From Achromobacter mucicolens (lineage in GTDB: Bacteria; Pseudomonadota; Gammaproteobacteria; Burkholderiales; Burkholderiaceae_B): DNA of 64,000 bases. The notes below the pieces were generated by a model that saw nothing but the letters and a program-made list of their open reading frames with translations, searched no databases and was not told the DNA's origin. The translations under genes were made by a program, and so were the position numbers. Shown here one piece after another: positions 26,527 to 35,241 of the stretch (position 1 is the first letter of the stretch; each line of letters starts with the position of its first letter). The stretch is from NCBI RefSeq assembly GCF_902859725.1, contig NZ_CADIJP010000003.1:310001-374000 (forward strand). The letters run 5' to 3'.

Positions 26527-27135
26527 ATGCGCCATGCAGAAGCCGGTCGTCGTTTCACCCACCCGTTGCGGCGCGTCGCGCCGTGGTTGGCGTTGGGACT
26601 ATTGGGCTTGACGTTGTATGGCTGTGCCGCGACCACGCCGCCCAAAGGCGTGACGCCCGTGGGCGACTTCGACGTGCATCGTTATGAAGGCCGCTGGTTC
26701 GAAATCGCGCGGCTGGACCACCGTTTCGAACGCGGCATGACGGACGTCACCGCGCACTACACGCTTCAGGATGACGGCACCGTGCGCGTCGTGAACCGCG
26801 GATTCGACCCGGCCAAGGGGTCGCAAGGCGATTGGCGTTCGGCAGAGGGGCTGGCCCGCTTCACGGGAGACCCCTCGGTAGCTTCTCTGAAGGTGTCGTT
26901 CTTCGGCCCCTTCTATGGCGGCTACCATGTGGCCGCATTGGATCCGGATTATCGCTGGGCACTGGTGGTGGGCCCGGATCGCAGCTATGCCTGGATCCTC
27001 GCGCGCGACAAGACACTGAATGCGCAGACGCGCGACGACATCCTGAGCCGCGCCAAGGCGTTGGGCGTGGACACCGACGCGTTCATCTGGGTCAGCCAGG
27101 ATCGCGAACAGCCGCCGCTGGAACCGGCTTCCTGA
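26527..27135 (+). CDS. blc: Outer-membrane bacterial lipocalin
   Basis: 202-residue lipoprotein. The signal sequence ends in a lipobox LTLYGC with Cys33 as the lipidated residue; Ala at +2 favours the outer membrane. The lipocalin signature is present: YEGRWFEIARLDHRFERG (GxW motif), then VTAHYTLQDDGTVRVVNRG and SFFGPFYGGYHVAALDPDY. Bacterial lipocalins bind lysophospholipids or fatty acids and act in membrane maintenance. The gene ends 16 bp before the photolyase gene, and this pairing is common in bacteria, suggesting a shared stress or light response. Confidence 0.93.
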   Translation: MRHAEAGRRFTHPLRRVAPWLALGLLGLTLYGCAATTPPKGVTPVGDFDVHRYEGRWFEIARLDHRFERGMTDVTAHYTLQDDGTVRVVNRGFDPAKGSQGDWRSAEGLARFTGDPSVASLKVSFFGPFYGGYHVAALDPDYRWALVVGPDRSYAWILARDKTLNAQTRDDILSRAKALGVDTDAFIWVSQDREQPPLEPAS

Positions 27136-27151
27136 TGCCGCGTCGCGCGCC

Positions 27152-28702
27152 ATGACATCCAAAGGCGCTGGCGCGCACACCCTGCGCTTGATTCTCGGCG
27201 ACCAGCTGAACCCGCTGCACAGCTGGTTCGCCCGGACCGATCCAGACGTGGTGTATGTGCTGATGGAAGTGCGTCAAGAGACGGACTACGTGCTGCACCA
27301 CGCGCAAAAAATCCTGGCGATATTCGCCGCCATGCGCGACTTCGCGCGCCATCTGCGCAAGGCGGGACATCGCGTCAGGTATGTCGCGATCGACAACCCC
27401 AGCAACCGGCAGGACATCACCCAAAATCTGGCTGCGCTGATGGCGCACTACGGCGCCCGCGAACTGGTCTACCAGCAACCCGATGAATGGCGGGTCAGCC
27501 AGGTCCTTGGCGCCTGGAGTGCGACGCAGGCATTCTCCGTGCAGCAGGCCGACAGCGAGCATTTCCATACGACGCGTGATGAAGTGGCCAGATTCTTCGG
27601 CCCCCGCAAGAGCTGGCTCATGGAGACGTTCTACCGCCATATGCGCCGGCGTCACGGCGTATTGATGGATGCAACTGGCGAGCCAGTGGGCGGGCGATGG
27701 AACTTTGATCACGACAACCGCAAGCCCTGGCCCGGCACCCCGCCGCTGCCGCCCGACGTCCGGCCGGTGCACGACCATCGCGCGTTATGGGAGACGATCT
27801 GTCAGGCAGGCGTGCAGAGCTTTGGAAATCCGCAGGCCGATCAGTTCCGCTGGCCGTTGAATCGCGCGCAGGCGCTTGAATGGCTGGACCATTTCATCCA
27901 GCACACGCTGCCCAACTTCGGGGCCTACGAAGACGCCATGAGCGCGGGCAATCCGCGCCTGTTTCACTCGCAGTTGTCGTTCGCCCTGAACACGAAGATG
28001 CTGCACCCCGCCGAGCTGGTGCGGCAGGCGCAGGCCGCCTACGAAACGGGACAAGCTCCCCTTGCGGCCGTTGAAGGCTTCATCCGGCAGATCCTGGGAT
28101 GGCGCGAGTATGTCCGCGGCGTGTATTGGGCGCACATGCCGGGGTACGAGACGCGCAACGCGTTGGGGCACACGCGCCCGCTGCCGGCTTGGTTCTGGAC
28201 CGGGCAGACCCGCATGCGCTGCATGAGCGACGCCATCGGCAATTCGCTGGAGAACGCCTACGCGCACCATATCCAGCGCCTGATGGTCATCGGCAACTTC
28301 GCGCTGTTGGCCGGCCTGGACCCTGCCGAGGTGCACCGCTGGTATCTGGGCGTCTACATCGACGCGTTCGAATGGGTCGAGCTGCCCAACACAGTGGGGA
28401 TGAGCCAGTTTGCCGACGGGGGCTTGCTGGGCACCAAACCCTATGTCAGCAGCGCGTCATACATCGACCGGATGAGCGATTACTGTCACGCGTGTCCGTA
28501 CGACAAGAAACAGAAGACGGGCGAACGCGCCTGTCCGTTCAACGCCCTGTACTGGGATTTCTTTGCGCGCCACAGATCGCAGCTTGAGGACAACCGGCGC
28601 CTTGCCATGGTGTACCGGCGATGGCAGGACCTTCCCGAGGAGGCGCAGGCCGCGGTGCGTGAGCAGGCGGCGCTGACGTTGACGCGCCTGGAAGGACTGT
28701 AA
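27152..28702 (+). CDS. FeS-type bacterial cryptochrome/(6-4) photolyase
   Basis: 516 residues, the length of the prokaryotic FeS-BCP photolyase-related group. The N-terminus HTLRLILGDQLNPLHSWF is the antenna domain start, and the FAD-binding half contains FIRQILGWREYVRGVYW and YAHHIQRLMVIGNFALL. Four cysteines sit at residues 357, 445, 448 and 461 (RCMSDA; YCHACPYD; ERACPFN). The intervals of 88, 3 and 13 match, from memory, those that hold the 4Fe-4S cluster in PhrB of Agrobacterium. It repairs UV (6-4) photoproducts using light, or acts as a blue-light receptor. Likely cotranscribed with the lipocalin. Confidence 0.93.
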   Translation: MTSKGAGAHTLRLILGDQLNPLHSWFARTDPDVVYVLMEVRQETDYVLHHAQKILAIFAAMRDFARHLRKAGHRVRYVAIDNPSNRQDITQNLAALMAHYGARELVYQQPDEWRVSQVLGAWSATQAFSVQQADSEHFHTTRDEVARFFGPRKSWLMETFYRHMRRRHGVLMDATGEPVGGRWNFDHDNRKPWPGTPPLPPDVRPVHDHRALWETICQAGVQSFGNPQADQFRWPLNRAQALEWLDHFIQHTLPNFGAYEDAMSAGNPRLFHSQLSFALNTKMLHPAELVRQAQAAYETGQAPLAAVEGFIRQILGWREYVRGVYWAHMPGYETRNALGHTRPLPAWFWTGQTRMRCMSDAIGNSLENAYAHHIQRLMVIGNFALLAGLDPAEVHRWYLGVYIDAFEWVELPNTVGMSQFADGGLLGTKPYVSSASYIDRMSDYCHACPYDKKQKTGERACPFNALYWDFFARHRSQLEDNRRLAMVYRRWQDLPEEAQAAVREQAALTLTRLEGL

Positions 28703-28821
28703 GACTCGCTCAACGCCAGAGCGCGAATCATTCCGGCGGCATTCATCCTGCGTTAAGGTCGGGCCGTTATGCTGGGCGCCCAAATATCCCATCGCAAACA
28801 CCAAGCATCGGAGCTGTACCC

Positions 28822-29808
28822 ATGACACCCCTTCGGCCCGCGCCCGACGCCCCCGAAGATAACGAACACACGCCGGCAGAGCGCGCTGCCGCCGCCTCCC
28901 GCAGCACATGGGTCAGCGTGGGCGTCAATGTGGCGCTTGCGACCGCCCAGATCATCCTGGGCATATTCTCGAAATCCCAAGGCTTGGTAGCCGACGGCAT
29001 TCACTCGCTTTCAGATCTGGTCGCAGACTTCATTGTGCTGCTTGCCAACCGGCATAGCCAGAAGGAAGCCGATGCCGGTCATCACTATGGGCATTACCGC
29101 TACGAGACCGCGGCGTCGTTTGCGCTGGGCATCTTGCTGCTGCTCGTGGGCGGCGGCATGCTCTGGGCGGCAATCAGCAAGCTGGAGCAGCCCGGCGCGA
29201 TCCCGCAGGTGCATGGCATTGCCCTCTGGGTCGTGGGCGCCGCCCTGGTCGCCAAGGAAATCCTGTTCCGCTACATGCTCGCTGTGGCCAAGCGTGTGAA
29301 GTCCAGCATGCTGGTGGCCAATGCCTGGCATGCGCGCTCGGATGCCGCTTCCTCGTTGGTGGTCGGCATCGGCATCGTCGGCAACCTGCTCGGCTACCCT
29401 ATCCTGGATCCCGTGGCCGCCGCCATCGTGGGGTTCATGGTGGCAAGAATGGGCTGGAATTTTGGGTGGGATGCCCTGCACGATCTGATGGACCGTGCGG
29501 CCGACGAAGACGAAACCGCAGCCATACGCCGGACCTTGCTGGATACCGCCGGCGTTCAAGGCGTGCATGACCTGCGGACCCGAAAAATGGGCGACATGAT
29601 TCTGGCCGATGCCCACCTGGAAATCGACGCGGCGTTGACCGTGGACGAAGGGCACAAGATCGCGGTCGAGGCCCGCCACCGGGTCATGCAGCGGCACCGT
29701 GTATTGAATCTGATGACCCACGTCGACCCCTGGCGGCGCACCGGCGCGCCGGCAAGTTCCGATCAGGGTGCGTCCGGCATCACGCCCACCATTGCGCAGC
29801 AGTCCTGA
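28822..29808 (+). CDS. Cation diffusion facilitator (FieF-like) metal efflux protein
   Basis: 328-residue inner-membrane metal/proton antiporter. Metal-site signatures occur in transmembrane helices 2 and 5: HSLSD (61-65) and HARSD (170-174), both HxxxD. After the second helix comes HYGHYRYETAASF, and the cytoplasmic C-terminal domain has GVHDLRTRKMGDMILADAHL, the usual CDF ferredoxin-like fold. HxxxD in both helices is commonest in Zn(II)/Fe(II) or Zn(II)/Cd(II) transporters, but specificity cannot be read. GGAGC precedes the start. It is followed 15 bp later by a cytochrome b561 gene. Confidence 0.93.
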   Translation: MTPLRPAPDAPEDNEHTPAERAAAASRSTWVSVGVNVALATAQIILGIFSKSQGLVADGIHSLSDLVADFIVLLANRHSQKEADAGHHYGHYRYETAASFALGILLLLVGGGMLWAAISKLEQPGAIPQVHGIALWVVGAALVAKEILFRYMLAVAKRVKSSMLVANAWHARSDAASSLVVGIGIVGNLLGYPILDPVAAAIVGFMVARMGWNFGWDALHDLMDRAADEDETAAIRRTLLDTAGVQGVHDLRTRKMGDMILADAHLEIDAALTVDEGHKIAVEARHRVMQRHRVLNLMTHVDPWRRTGAPASSDQGASGITPTIAQQS

Positions 29809-29823
29809 AAATAAGGAATCCTC

Positions 29824-30375
29824 ATGGCAATCAAGAACACCGATACACAGTTTGGCGGCCTGGTCATCGCGCTGCACTGGCTCATGCTCATCGTGCTGGC
29901 CCTGGTCTACGCCTGCATGGAGCTGCGCGGCCTGGCCACGAAAGGCACCGATCTCTACAACAACGTCAAGGCGCTGCATTTCTCGCTGGGGCTGTGCGTG
30001 ATCGGGCTGGTTGTCTTGCGGCTGGGCATCCGCGTGGCCGCCGGCGCCGCGCCTGCCGTCCGGCCGCCGATGCCGACTTGGCAGGAGGTGCTTGCCCGGC
30101 TGATGCACTACGCCCTGTATGCCTTCATGATCGCCACGCCGATTCTCGGATGGCTGACGCTGAGCGCGGGCGGAAAGACCATTCCGCTGTTCGGCCTTGA
30201 GATGCCCGCCTTGGTAGGCGCGGACAAGGCGCTGGCAAGCCAGCTGAAGGAACTGCATGAAACCTTGGCGACGGCCGGCTACTTTCTGGTGGGCCTGCAC
30301 GCCGCCGCGGCGCTGTTTCACCACTACATCCTGCAGGACAATACGCTGGCGCGCATGCTGCCGGGGCGCCGCTAA
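29824..30375 (+). CDS. Cytochrome b561 family membrane protein
   Basis: 183 residues with four transmembrane helices. Conserved histidines that could ligate two b hemes are His18 (ALHWLML), His52 (KALHFSLG), His145 (KELHETLAT) and His159 (VGLHAAAALFHHY), with the CybB signature HETLATAGYFLVGLHAAAAL. It moves electrons between quinol and an acceptor, often superoxide or a periplasmic partner. The short gap from the cation efflux gene suggests a common transcript. AAGGAATCCTC precedes the start. Confidence 0.93.
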   Translation: MAIKNTDTQFGGLVIALHWLMLIVLALVYACMELRGLATKGTDLYNNVKALHFSLGLCVIGLVVLRLGIRVAAGAAPAVRPPMPTWQEVLARLMHYALYAFMIATPILGWLTLSAGGKTIPLFGLEMPALVGADKALASQLKELHETLATAGYFLVGLHAAAALFHHYILQDNTLARMLPGRR

Positions 30376-30698
30376 CGCCAGGCCCAACGCAACGCGAAAC
30401 GCCGAACCTGCGCCAGCCCCTAGGGAAATCCCGGGGCTAGCCTGGACTTTGCCCTTCCCCTAGAATTTGCCCTGCCTTCACGCATTGAAGGCCGGCTCGG
30501 CAAGTTCCAAAGGCGCAACTGCCCGCAAGGCCGCTCAGTTTTTCTCGTCGACAACGGCGTCGACATCCTGCCGGGTTCTCGGCATACCCACACACCTATA
30601 CACGTCTACGCGACTTTCGGCGTCGGCCTCTGCTCGTCCCTGCACTTTGCGCCGGGCGTCAGACCGTGCGCGCCGCAAGCGCTCAAGGGGCCATCAAC
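30376..30698 (+). promoter_or_regulatory. 323-bp leader of the amide operon
   Basis: Noncoding region with several ordered elements. A hairpin at 30415-30438 (AGCCCC/GGGGCT with inner GGG/CCC) probably ends the cytochrome transcript. TAGAAT at 30461-30466 is a plausible -10; a -35 is not clear. GGC-AGTT (30499-30506) can pair with AACTGCC (30517-30523), while AACTG (30517-30521) can instead pair with CAGTT (30537-30541) just before a U-run (30539-30543), an arrangement like an attenuator. Then comes the hexaloop hairpin listed separately. An ANTAR regulator is encoded in the operon, so control by antitermination in this leader is expected. Confidence 0.5.
30547..30564 (+). promoter_or_regulatory. 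Candidate ANTAR-target hairpin in the leader
   Basis: GTCGAC (30547-30552), loop AACGGC (30553-30558), GTCGAC (30559-30564): a perfect 6-bp stem with a hexaloop that has A at position 1 and G at position 4, the hallmark of ANTAR protein RNA targets. A second stem TGCCG/CGGCA with a 6-base loop follows at 30569-30584, but its loop lacks A1 and G4. Confidence 0.5.
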
Positions 30699-31940
30699 AT
30701 GAGCATGAACCGCCGCCAGTTCCTCTCGTCCACCGCTGCCACCGCCGCCTCCGCCACCCTGATGGGGCTGGCGGGCTCGCGCGCCTTTGCGGCCGGCGAG
30801 GAAAAAATCAACGTCGCCGCCATCTACGATCTGTCGGGGGGCCTGGACATCTACGGCAAGCCGGTGATGGACGCGCTGCGATTCGCGGCCGAGGAAATCA
30901 ACGCCAAGGGCGGCCTGCTGGACAGGCAGATCAACTTCATCGCCTATGACGCGCAGTCGAACATGCAGCTGTATGCGCAGTTCGCGCAGCAGGCCGCGCT
31001 GCGCGACAAGGCCGCCGTGGTCCACGCCGGCATCACGTCGGCCTCGCGCGAGGTCGTGCGTCCGGTGCTCAACCGTTATCGCACCCTGTACTTCTACAAC
31101 AACCAGTACGAAGGCGGTGTCTGCGATCGCAACTACTTCGCGGCCGGCGTGACGCCCGCGCAGACCGTGCAGAAGCTCGCCCCCTACGCCGTCAAGAACT
31201 GGGGCAAGAAGGTGTACATCGTGGCCGCGGACTACAACTACGGCCAGATCGTGTCCAACTGGGTGCGCAAGTACGCGGCCGACGTGGGCGGCAAGACCGT
31301 CGCCACGGAATTCTTCCCGCTGGATGTGACCGATTTCGGCGCCGCCATCTCCAAGATCCAGGCCGCCTCGCCCGACTTCATCTGGTCGGGTCTGGTGGGC
31401 GGCGCGCACATGTCGTTCTACCGGCAATGGAAGGCCACCGGCATGACGGGCAAGATCCCGCTCGCCTCGACCACCTTTGCCGGCGGCAATGAACACATCG
31501 TGCTCTCGCCCGAGGAATGCAATGGCTTCCTGGTCTGCCAGAACTACCTGCAAGAGCTGCCCGGCGCGGCCAACGCCGACTTCGTCAAGCGCTTCCATGC
31601 CCGCTACGGCGCCGACTATCCCTACATCACCGAACTGGCCATGGGCGCCTATCAAGGCTTCATGTTGTGGGCCGAAGGCGTGCGCAAGGCGGGTTCGCTG
31701 GACCGCATGAAGGTCATCGAAGCGCTGGAATCGGGCATCGCCATCGATGCGCCGAGCGGCCGCGTGTCGCTGGACCCGGCCACCCACCACTGCACGCTGG
31801 ACGTTCACATCGCCGAAGTGCGCGACCGCAAGCTCAATCTGGTCGAGAGCTTCCCGCAGCAGCAGCCCGGCGACACCGCGGCGGTCTGCGACCTGATCAA
31901 GAACCCGGCGGACAACCGTCAATACGCCATCAAGTTCTGA
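30699..31940 (+). CDS. Periplasmic substrate-binding protein of an amide/urea-type ABC transporter
   Basis: 413 residues from ATG 30699 (AAGGGG eight bases upstream; an upstream ATG at 30666 is less likely). The signal peptide begins MSMNRRQFLSSTAATA, a twin-arginine-like sequence ending AFAAG. The mature part is a type I periplasmic binding fold of the family that includes UrtA, FmdD and AmiC: IYDLSGGLDIYGKPVMDALR, YNNQYEGGVCDRNYF, VYIVAADYNYGQ. It is clearly paralogous to the AmiC-like sensor later in the operon. The ligand is probably a short amide or urea derivative, inferred from the amidase and AmiC/AmiR pair. Confidence 0.88.
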   Translation: MSMNRRQFLSSTAATAASATLMGLAGSRAFAAGEEKINVAAIYDLSGGLDIYGKPVMDALRFAAEEINAKGGLLDRQINFIAYDAQSNMQLYAQFAQQAALRDKAAVVHAGITSASREVVRPVLNRYRTLYFYNNQYEGGVCDRNYFAAGVTPAQTVQKLAPYAVKNWGKKVYIVAADYNYGQIVSNWVRKYAADVGGKTVATEFFPLDVTDFGAAISKIQAASPDFIWSGLVGGAHMSFYRQWKATGMTGKIPLASTTFAGGNEHIVLSPEECNGFLVCQNYLQELPGAANADFVKRFHARYGADYPYITELAMGAYQGFMLWAEGVRKAGSLDRMKVIEALESGIAIDAPSGRVSLDPATHHCTLDVHIAEVRDRKLNLVESFPQQQPGDTAAVCDLIKNPADNRQYAIKF

Positions 31941-31947
31941 GCGTTCC

Positions 31948-32817
31948 ATGGATCTCGTTGCCATTTATGCCATCGATATCCTGGGTGCGATCGCCATCCT
32001 GGCGCTGTTGAGCGTCGGGTTGGCGGTGGTGTTCGGGATGATGAAGATCATCAACCTCGCCCACGGCGAGTTCATGATGCTGGGCGGCTACGTCGCCATC
32101 CTTGCCACCAACCAGTGGGGCGTGCCGATCTGGATCTCCATGCTGGTGCTGGCCCCCTTGATCGTCGGCGTCTTCGGCGTGCTGGTCGAGCACCTGCTGG
32201 TGCGCCATCTGTACGGCCGCATGATCGACACCATGCTGGCGACCTGGGGACTGTCGCTGGCCGTCATCGGCCTGGCCACGATGGTCTTTGGCAACACCAC
32301 GGTCGGCATTTCCTCGCCCCTGGGCGGCATCACGATCGGCGCGCGCCAGGCAAGCGGCTACACGCTCTTTCTGATTGCGCTGGCCGCCGGCGTCATGGTG
32401 GCGCTGTGGTGCCTATTGCGCTTTACCGATTTCGGCCTGCGCGCCCGCGCCTGCATGCAGAACGCCGCGATGGCCAATGCGCTGGGCATGAACCCCAATG
32501 GCGTCTACAAGATGACCTTCGGTCTGGGCGCCGCCTTGTCCGGTCTGGCGGGCGCCGTGCTCGCCCCGCTGACCGGCGTCATCCCGACCATCGGCGCGGC
32601 CTATATCGCCAAGGCCTTCATCACCGTCATCAGCGGCGGCAGCGCCGTCATCGCCGGCACGGTAAGCGCATCGGGATTTTTCGGCGCCATCAGCCAGGGC
32701 GTGACCTTTCTTGCCACGCCGGTTTACGGCCAGGTGGCCTTGCTGCTGGCCGCCATCGTGCTGATCCGTCTGCTGCCGCAAGGCATCACCGGCCGATTCT
32801 TCAAGCGAGCGATCTGA
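31948..32817 (+). CDS. ABC transporter permease, LivH/UrtB type
   Basis: 289-residue integral membrane permease with about eight hydrophobic segments. It contains the family signature NLAHGEFMMLGGYVA near the N-terminus and the cytoplasmic loop RARACMQNAAMANALGMNPN that contacts the ATPase. It starts 7 bp after the binding-protein stop and shares one base (TGATG) with the next permease, so the two form a heterodimeric channel and are translationally coupled. Confidence 0.93.
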   Translation: MDLVAIYAIDILGAIAILALLSVGLAVVFGMMKIINLAHGEFMMLGGYVAILATNQWGVPIWISMLVLAPLIVGVFGVLVEHLLVRHLYGRMIDTMLATWGLSLAVIGLATMVFGNTTVGISSPLGGITIGARQASGYTLFLIALAAGVMVALWCLLRFTDFGLRARACMQNAAMANALGMNPNGVYKMTFGLGAALSGLAGAVLAPLTGVIPTIGAAYIAKAFITVISGGSAVIAGTVSASGFFGAISQGVTFLATPVYGQVALLLAAIVLIRLLPQGITGRFFKRAI

Positions 32818-33809
32818 TGCGTGTACCTGTGATTTCTCTGGCGCTGGGCGCCGCGGCCGTCGCCGCCGCGATCCTGTTGCCCACCGTCGTCGACATGTTC
32901 AGCCTCTTGTCCATGACGGTCTACCTCGTCATGGCGTTGCTGGCCCTGAGCCTGGCGTTCGTCTGGGGGCACGGCGGCATCCTGTGCTTCGGGCAGGCCG
33001 CCTTCTTTGGCCTGGGCGCCTACGCCTGGGCGATCGGCGCCTTCAACTTCGGCCCCGGCCTTGCCGCTATGGCCCTGGCGGTCGCCGTGCCGGCAGCCTT
33101 TGCCGCCCTGCTGGGCTACTTCATGTTCTACGGCAAGATCAGCGACGTCTATCTGGGCGTCATCACGCTGGCCGTGACCTTGATCCTGTTCAACCTGATG
33201 AATTCGACCTCGGGCGACAGCTATCGCATCGGCCAGGCGCTGCTGGGCGGATTCAATGGCATTCCGTCCATTCCGCCGCTGACGCTGCCGGGCGCGGCCG
33301 AACCCCTGTCGCCCGAAGGCACGTTCACGCTGGCCGCGCTGATCCTGATCGCGGCGTACTTCGGCCTGCGCGCCGTCATGGCCTCGCGCTTTGGCCGCGT
33401 GGTCGCCGCCGTCCGTGAAAACGAGCAGCGCGCGCTGCTGCTGGGCTACAACGCCAGCCTGTACAAGCTGGCCGCGTTCACGCTGGGCGGCGCGCTGGCT
33501 GGCCTTGCCGGCATGCTCTACGCCAACTGGGGCGCCTTCGTCAGCCCTGGCGTGTTCGGCCTGTCGCAGTCGGCGCAGATCATCATCTGGGTGATCGTCG
33601 GCGGCCGGGGCACGTTGATCGGCCCCATCATCGCCTGCGTGGCGCTGCAAGCCATGGTCACGCAACTGGGCGCGCAGCACACCGTCGACACCGGCCTGGT
33701 GCTGGGCGTCATCCTGATTCTCTTCGTTCTGTTGATCCCGCGCGGCCTGGCCCCGACGGTGCTCGACGCGTGCCGCCGCATGGTGCGGCCGGCCAAGGAG
33801 CAAACATGA
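32817..33809 (+). CDS. ABC transporter permease, LivM/UrtC type
   Basis: 330 residues from the ATG at 32817; longer readings upstream run inside the previous gene. Hydrophobic throughout, with HGGILCFGQAAFFGLGAYA and the ATPase-coupling loop RVVAAVRENEQRALLLGYN. It forms the second half of the channel. It overlaps the ATPase gene by 4 bp. Confidence 0.93.
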   Translation: MRVPVISLALGAAAVAAAILLPTVVDMFSLLSMTVYLVMALLALSLAFVWGHGGILCFGQAAFFGLGAYAWAIGAFNFGPGLAAMALAVAVPAAFAALLGYFMFYGKISDVYLGVITLAVTLILFNLMNSTSGDSYRIGQALLGGFNGIPSIPPLTLPGAAEPLSPEGTFTLAALILIAAYFGLRAVMASRFGRVVAAVRENEQRALLLGYNASLYKLAAFTLGGALAGLAGMLYANWGAFVSPGVFGLSQSAQIIIWVIVGGRGTLIGPIIACVALQAMVTQLGAQHTVDTGLVLGVILILFVLLIPRGLAPTVLDACRRMVRPAKEQT

Positions 33810-34540
33810 GCACGCTGCTGTTGGAAACCCAGGGCCTGGGCGTGAGCTTCGGTGGCGTGCACGCCGTCAGAGAGGTCGATTTCCGGCTGGAACGCGGTGA
33901 AGTGCGCTGCCTGATCGGCCCCAACGGCGCCGGCAAAAGCACGTTCTTCAAGATGCTGTCGGGCCAGTTGCAGCCCAGCCGCGGCGAGATCCGCTTCAAG
34001 GGGCGCCCCCTGCGCGGGCTGGCCACGCACGAAGTGGCGCGTTTGGGCATCGGCATCAAGACCCAGGTGCCCAGCGTTTTCGAAGGGTTGGACGTGCGCG
34101 AGAACCTGCGCCTGGCCGCGGCGCGGCGCGCGCAGGGCGTGCCGGACGAGATCGCCGCCCAGGTGCTGGCGGAAATCGGCCTGGACGCGGTGGCCGGCAC
34201 GCCGGTCAACGCGCTGGCCCACGGCCAACGGCAATGGGTCGAGCTTGGCATGATCCTGGCGTCACGGCCCGAGCTGGTGCTGCTGGACGAACCGGCAGCC
34301 GGCATGACGCACCAGGAGGTGCGCAAGACAGCCGACCTGATTGGCGCCATCAACCGCCACAGCACCGTGGTCGTGGTCGAGCACGACATGGCCTTTATCC
34401 GGCTGATCGCCGGCCGCATCACGGTCTTCAACCAGGGCGAAGTGCTGGCCGAAGGCAGCTTCGACGACATCATGGCGCATGCCGAAGTGCGTGCCGCCTA
34501 TCTGGGCAAGCAAGGAGAGACACATGCTCCAGGCGCGTGA
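33806..34540 (+). CDS. ABC transporter ATP-binding protein, LivG/UrtD type
   Basis: 244 residues from ATG 33806. Walker A GPNGAGKST, the GIGIKTQVPSVFEGLDVREN region typical of UrtD, a signature region that reads ALAHGQRQWVELGMIL in place of LSGGQ, and Walker B LVLLDEPAAGM followed by the H-loop VVVEHDM. The HGQ version of the signature is normal for UrtD-type ATPases. It overlaps the next ATPase gene by 17 bp. Confidence 0.92.
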   Translation: MSTLLLETQGLGVSFGGVHAVREVDFRLERGEVRCLIGPNGAGKSTFFKMLSGQLQPSRGEIRFKGRPLRGLATHEVARLGIGIKTQVPSVFEGLDVRENLRLAAARRAQGVPDEIAAQVLAEIGLDAVAGTPVNALAHGQRQWVELGMILASRPELVLLDEPAAGMTHQEVRKTADLIGAINRHSTVVVVEHDMAFIRLIAGRITVFNQGEVLAEGSFDDIMAHAEVRAAYLGKQGETHAPGA

Positions 34541-35228
34541 CCTGAAGGCCGGGTACGGCCGCATCCCGGTGCTGCATGGCGTGAGCTTCAGCATGGCCGC
34601 CGGGGAATTCACCGGCATCCTGGGCCGCAACGGCATGGGCAAGACCACGTTGTTGCGCACATTGATGGGCGAGCTGCCGCTCACCGGCGGCGACCTGACG
34701 CTGGCCGACCGGAAGATCGGCGCGCTTGCCCCGCATGCGCGCGCGCGCCAGGGCCTGGGCTTCGTGCCGCAAGGCCGGCAGATCTTCCCCGCGCTGAGCG
34801 TGGCTGAAAACCTGCGCATGGGCTGCGTGAAGAACCTGCGCGGCGCCGATGCCATGATCGCCTCGGTGTTGAAGGTCTTTCCGCGTCTGCAAAGGCTGCT
34901 CGATCGTCCCGGCGGCAGCCTGTCGGGCGGCGAACAGCAATTGCTGGCGCTGGCCCGCTGCCTGTGCGGCGAACCCAAGCTGATGCTGCTGGACGAACCC
35001 ACCGAAGGCATCCAGCCGTCTATCTGCGATGAGATCGTCGAGGCCTTGCAGACGCTGCGCGCCTCGCATGGCATCGCCATCCTGCTGGTCGAACAGGACA
35101 TCGACTTCCTGTGCGCGCTGTCCGACCGCATCCTGGTGCTGGAAAAAGGCGAGCTGATCGCCGACGTTCCCACCGCCACCACCACACCCCAAGAGATCGC
35201 CCGGCGTTACGGCGGTCTGCAATCCTGA
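34524..35228 (+). CDS. ABC transporter ATP-binding protein, LivF/UrtE type
   Basis: 234 residues from ATG 34524, with AAGGAGAG seven bases upstream; the start lies within the end of the preceding ATPase gene. Walker A GRNGMGKTT, VPQGRQIFPALSVAENLRMG, signature SLSGGEQQLLALARCL, Walker B LMLLDEPTEGIQPSI. It pairs with the other ATPase to power the transporter. Confidence 0.93.
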   Translation: MLQARDLKAGYGRIPVLHGVSFSMAAGEFTGILGRNGMGKTTLLRTLMGELPLTGGDLTLADRKIGALAPHARARQGLGFVPQGRQIFPALSVAENLRMGCVKNLRGADAMIASVLKVFPRLQRLLDRPGGSLSGGEQQLLALARCLCGEPKLMLLDEPTEGIQPSICDEIVEALQTLRASHGIAILLVEQDIDFLCALSDRILVLEKGELIADVPTATTTPQEIARRYGGLQS

Positions 35229-35241
35229 TACGGAATCCGAG

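Noticed and set aside
30569-30584. Second ANTAR hairpin in the amide leader
   Set aside because: The stem has a 6-base loop, but the loop is GGTTCT and lacks the A1/G4 pair, so I do not call it a target.
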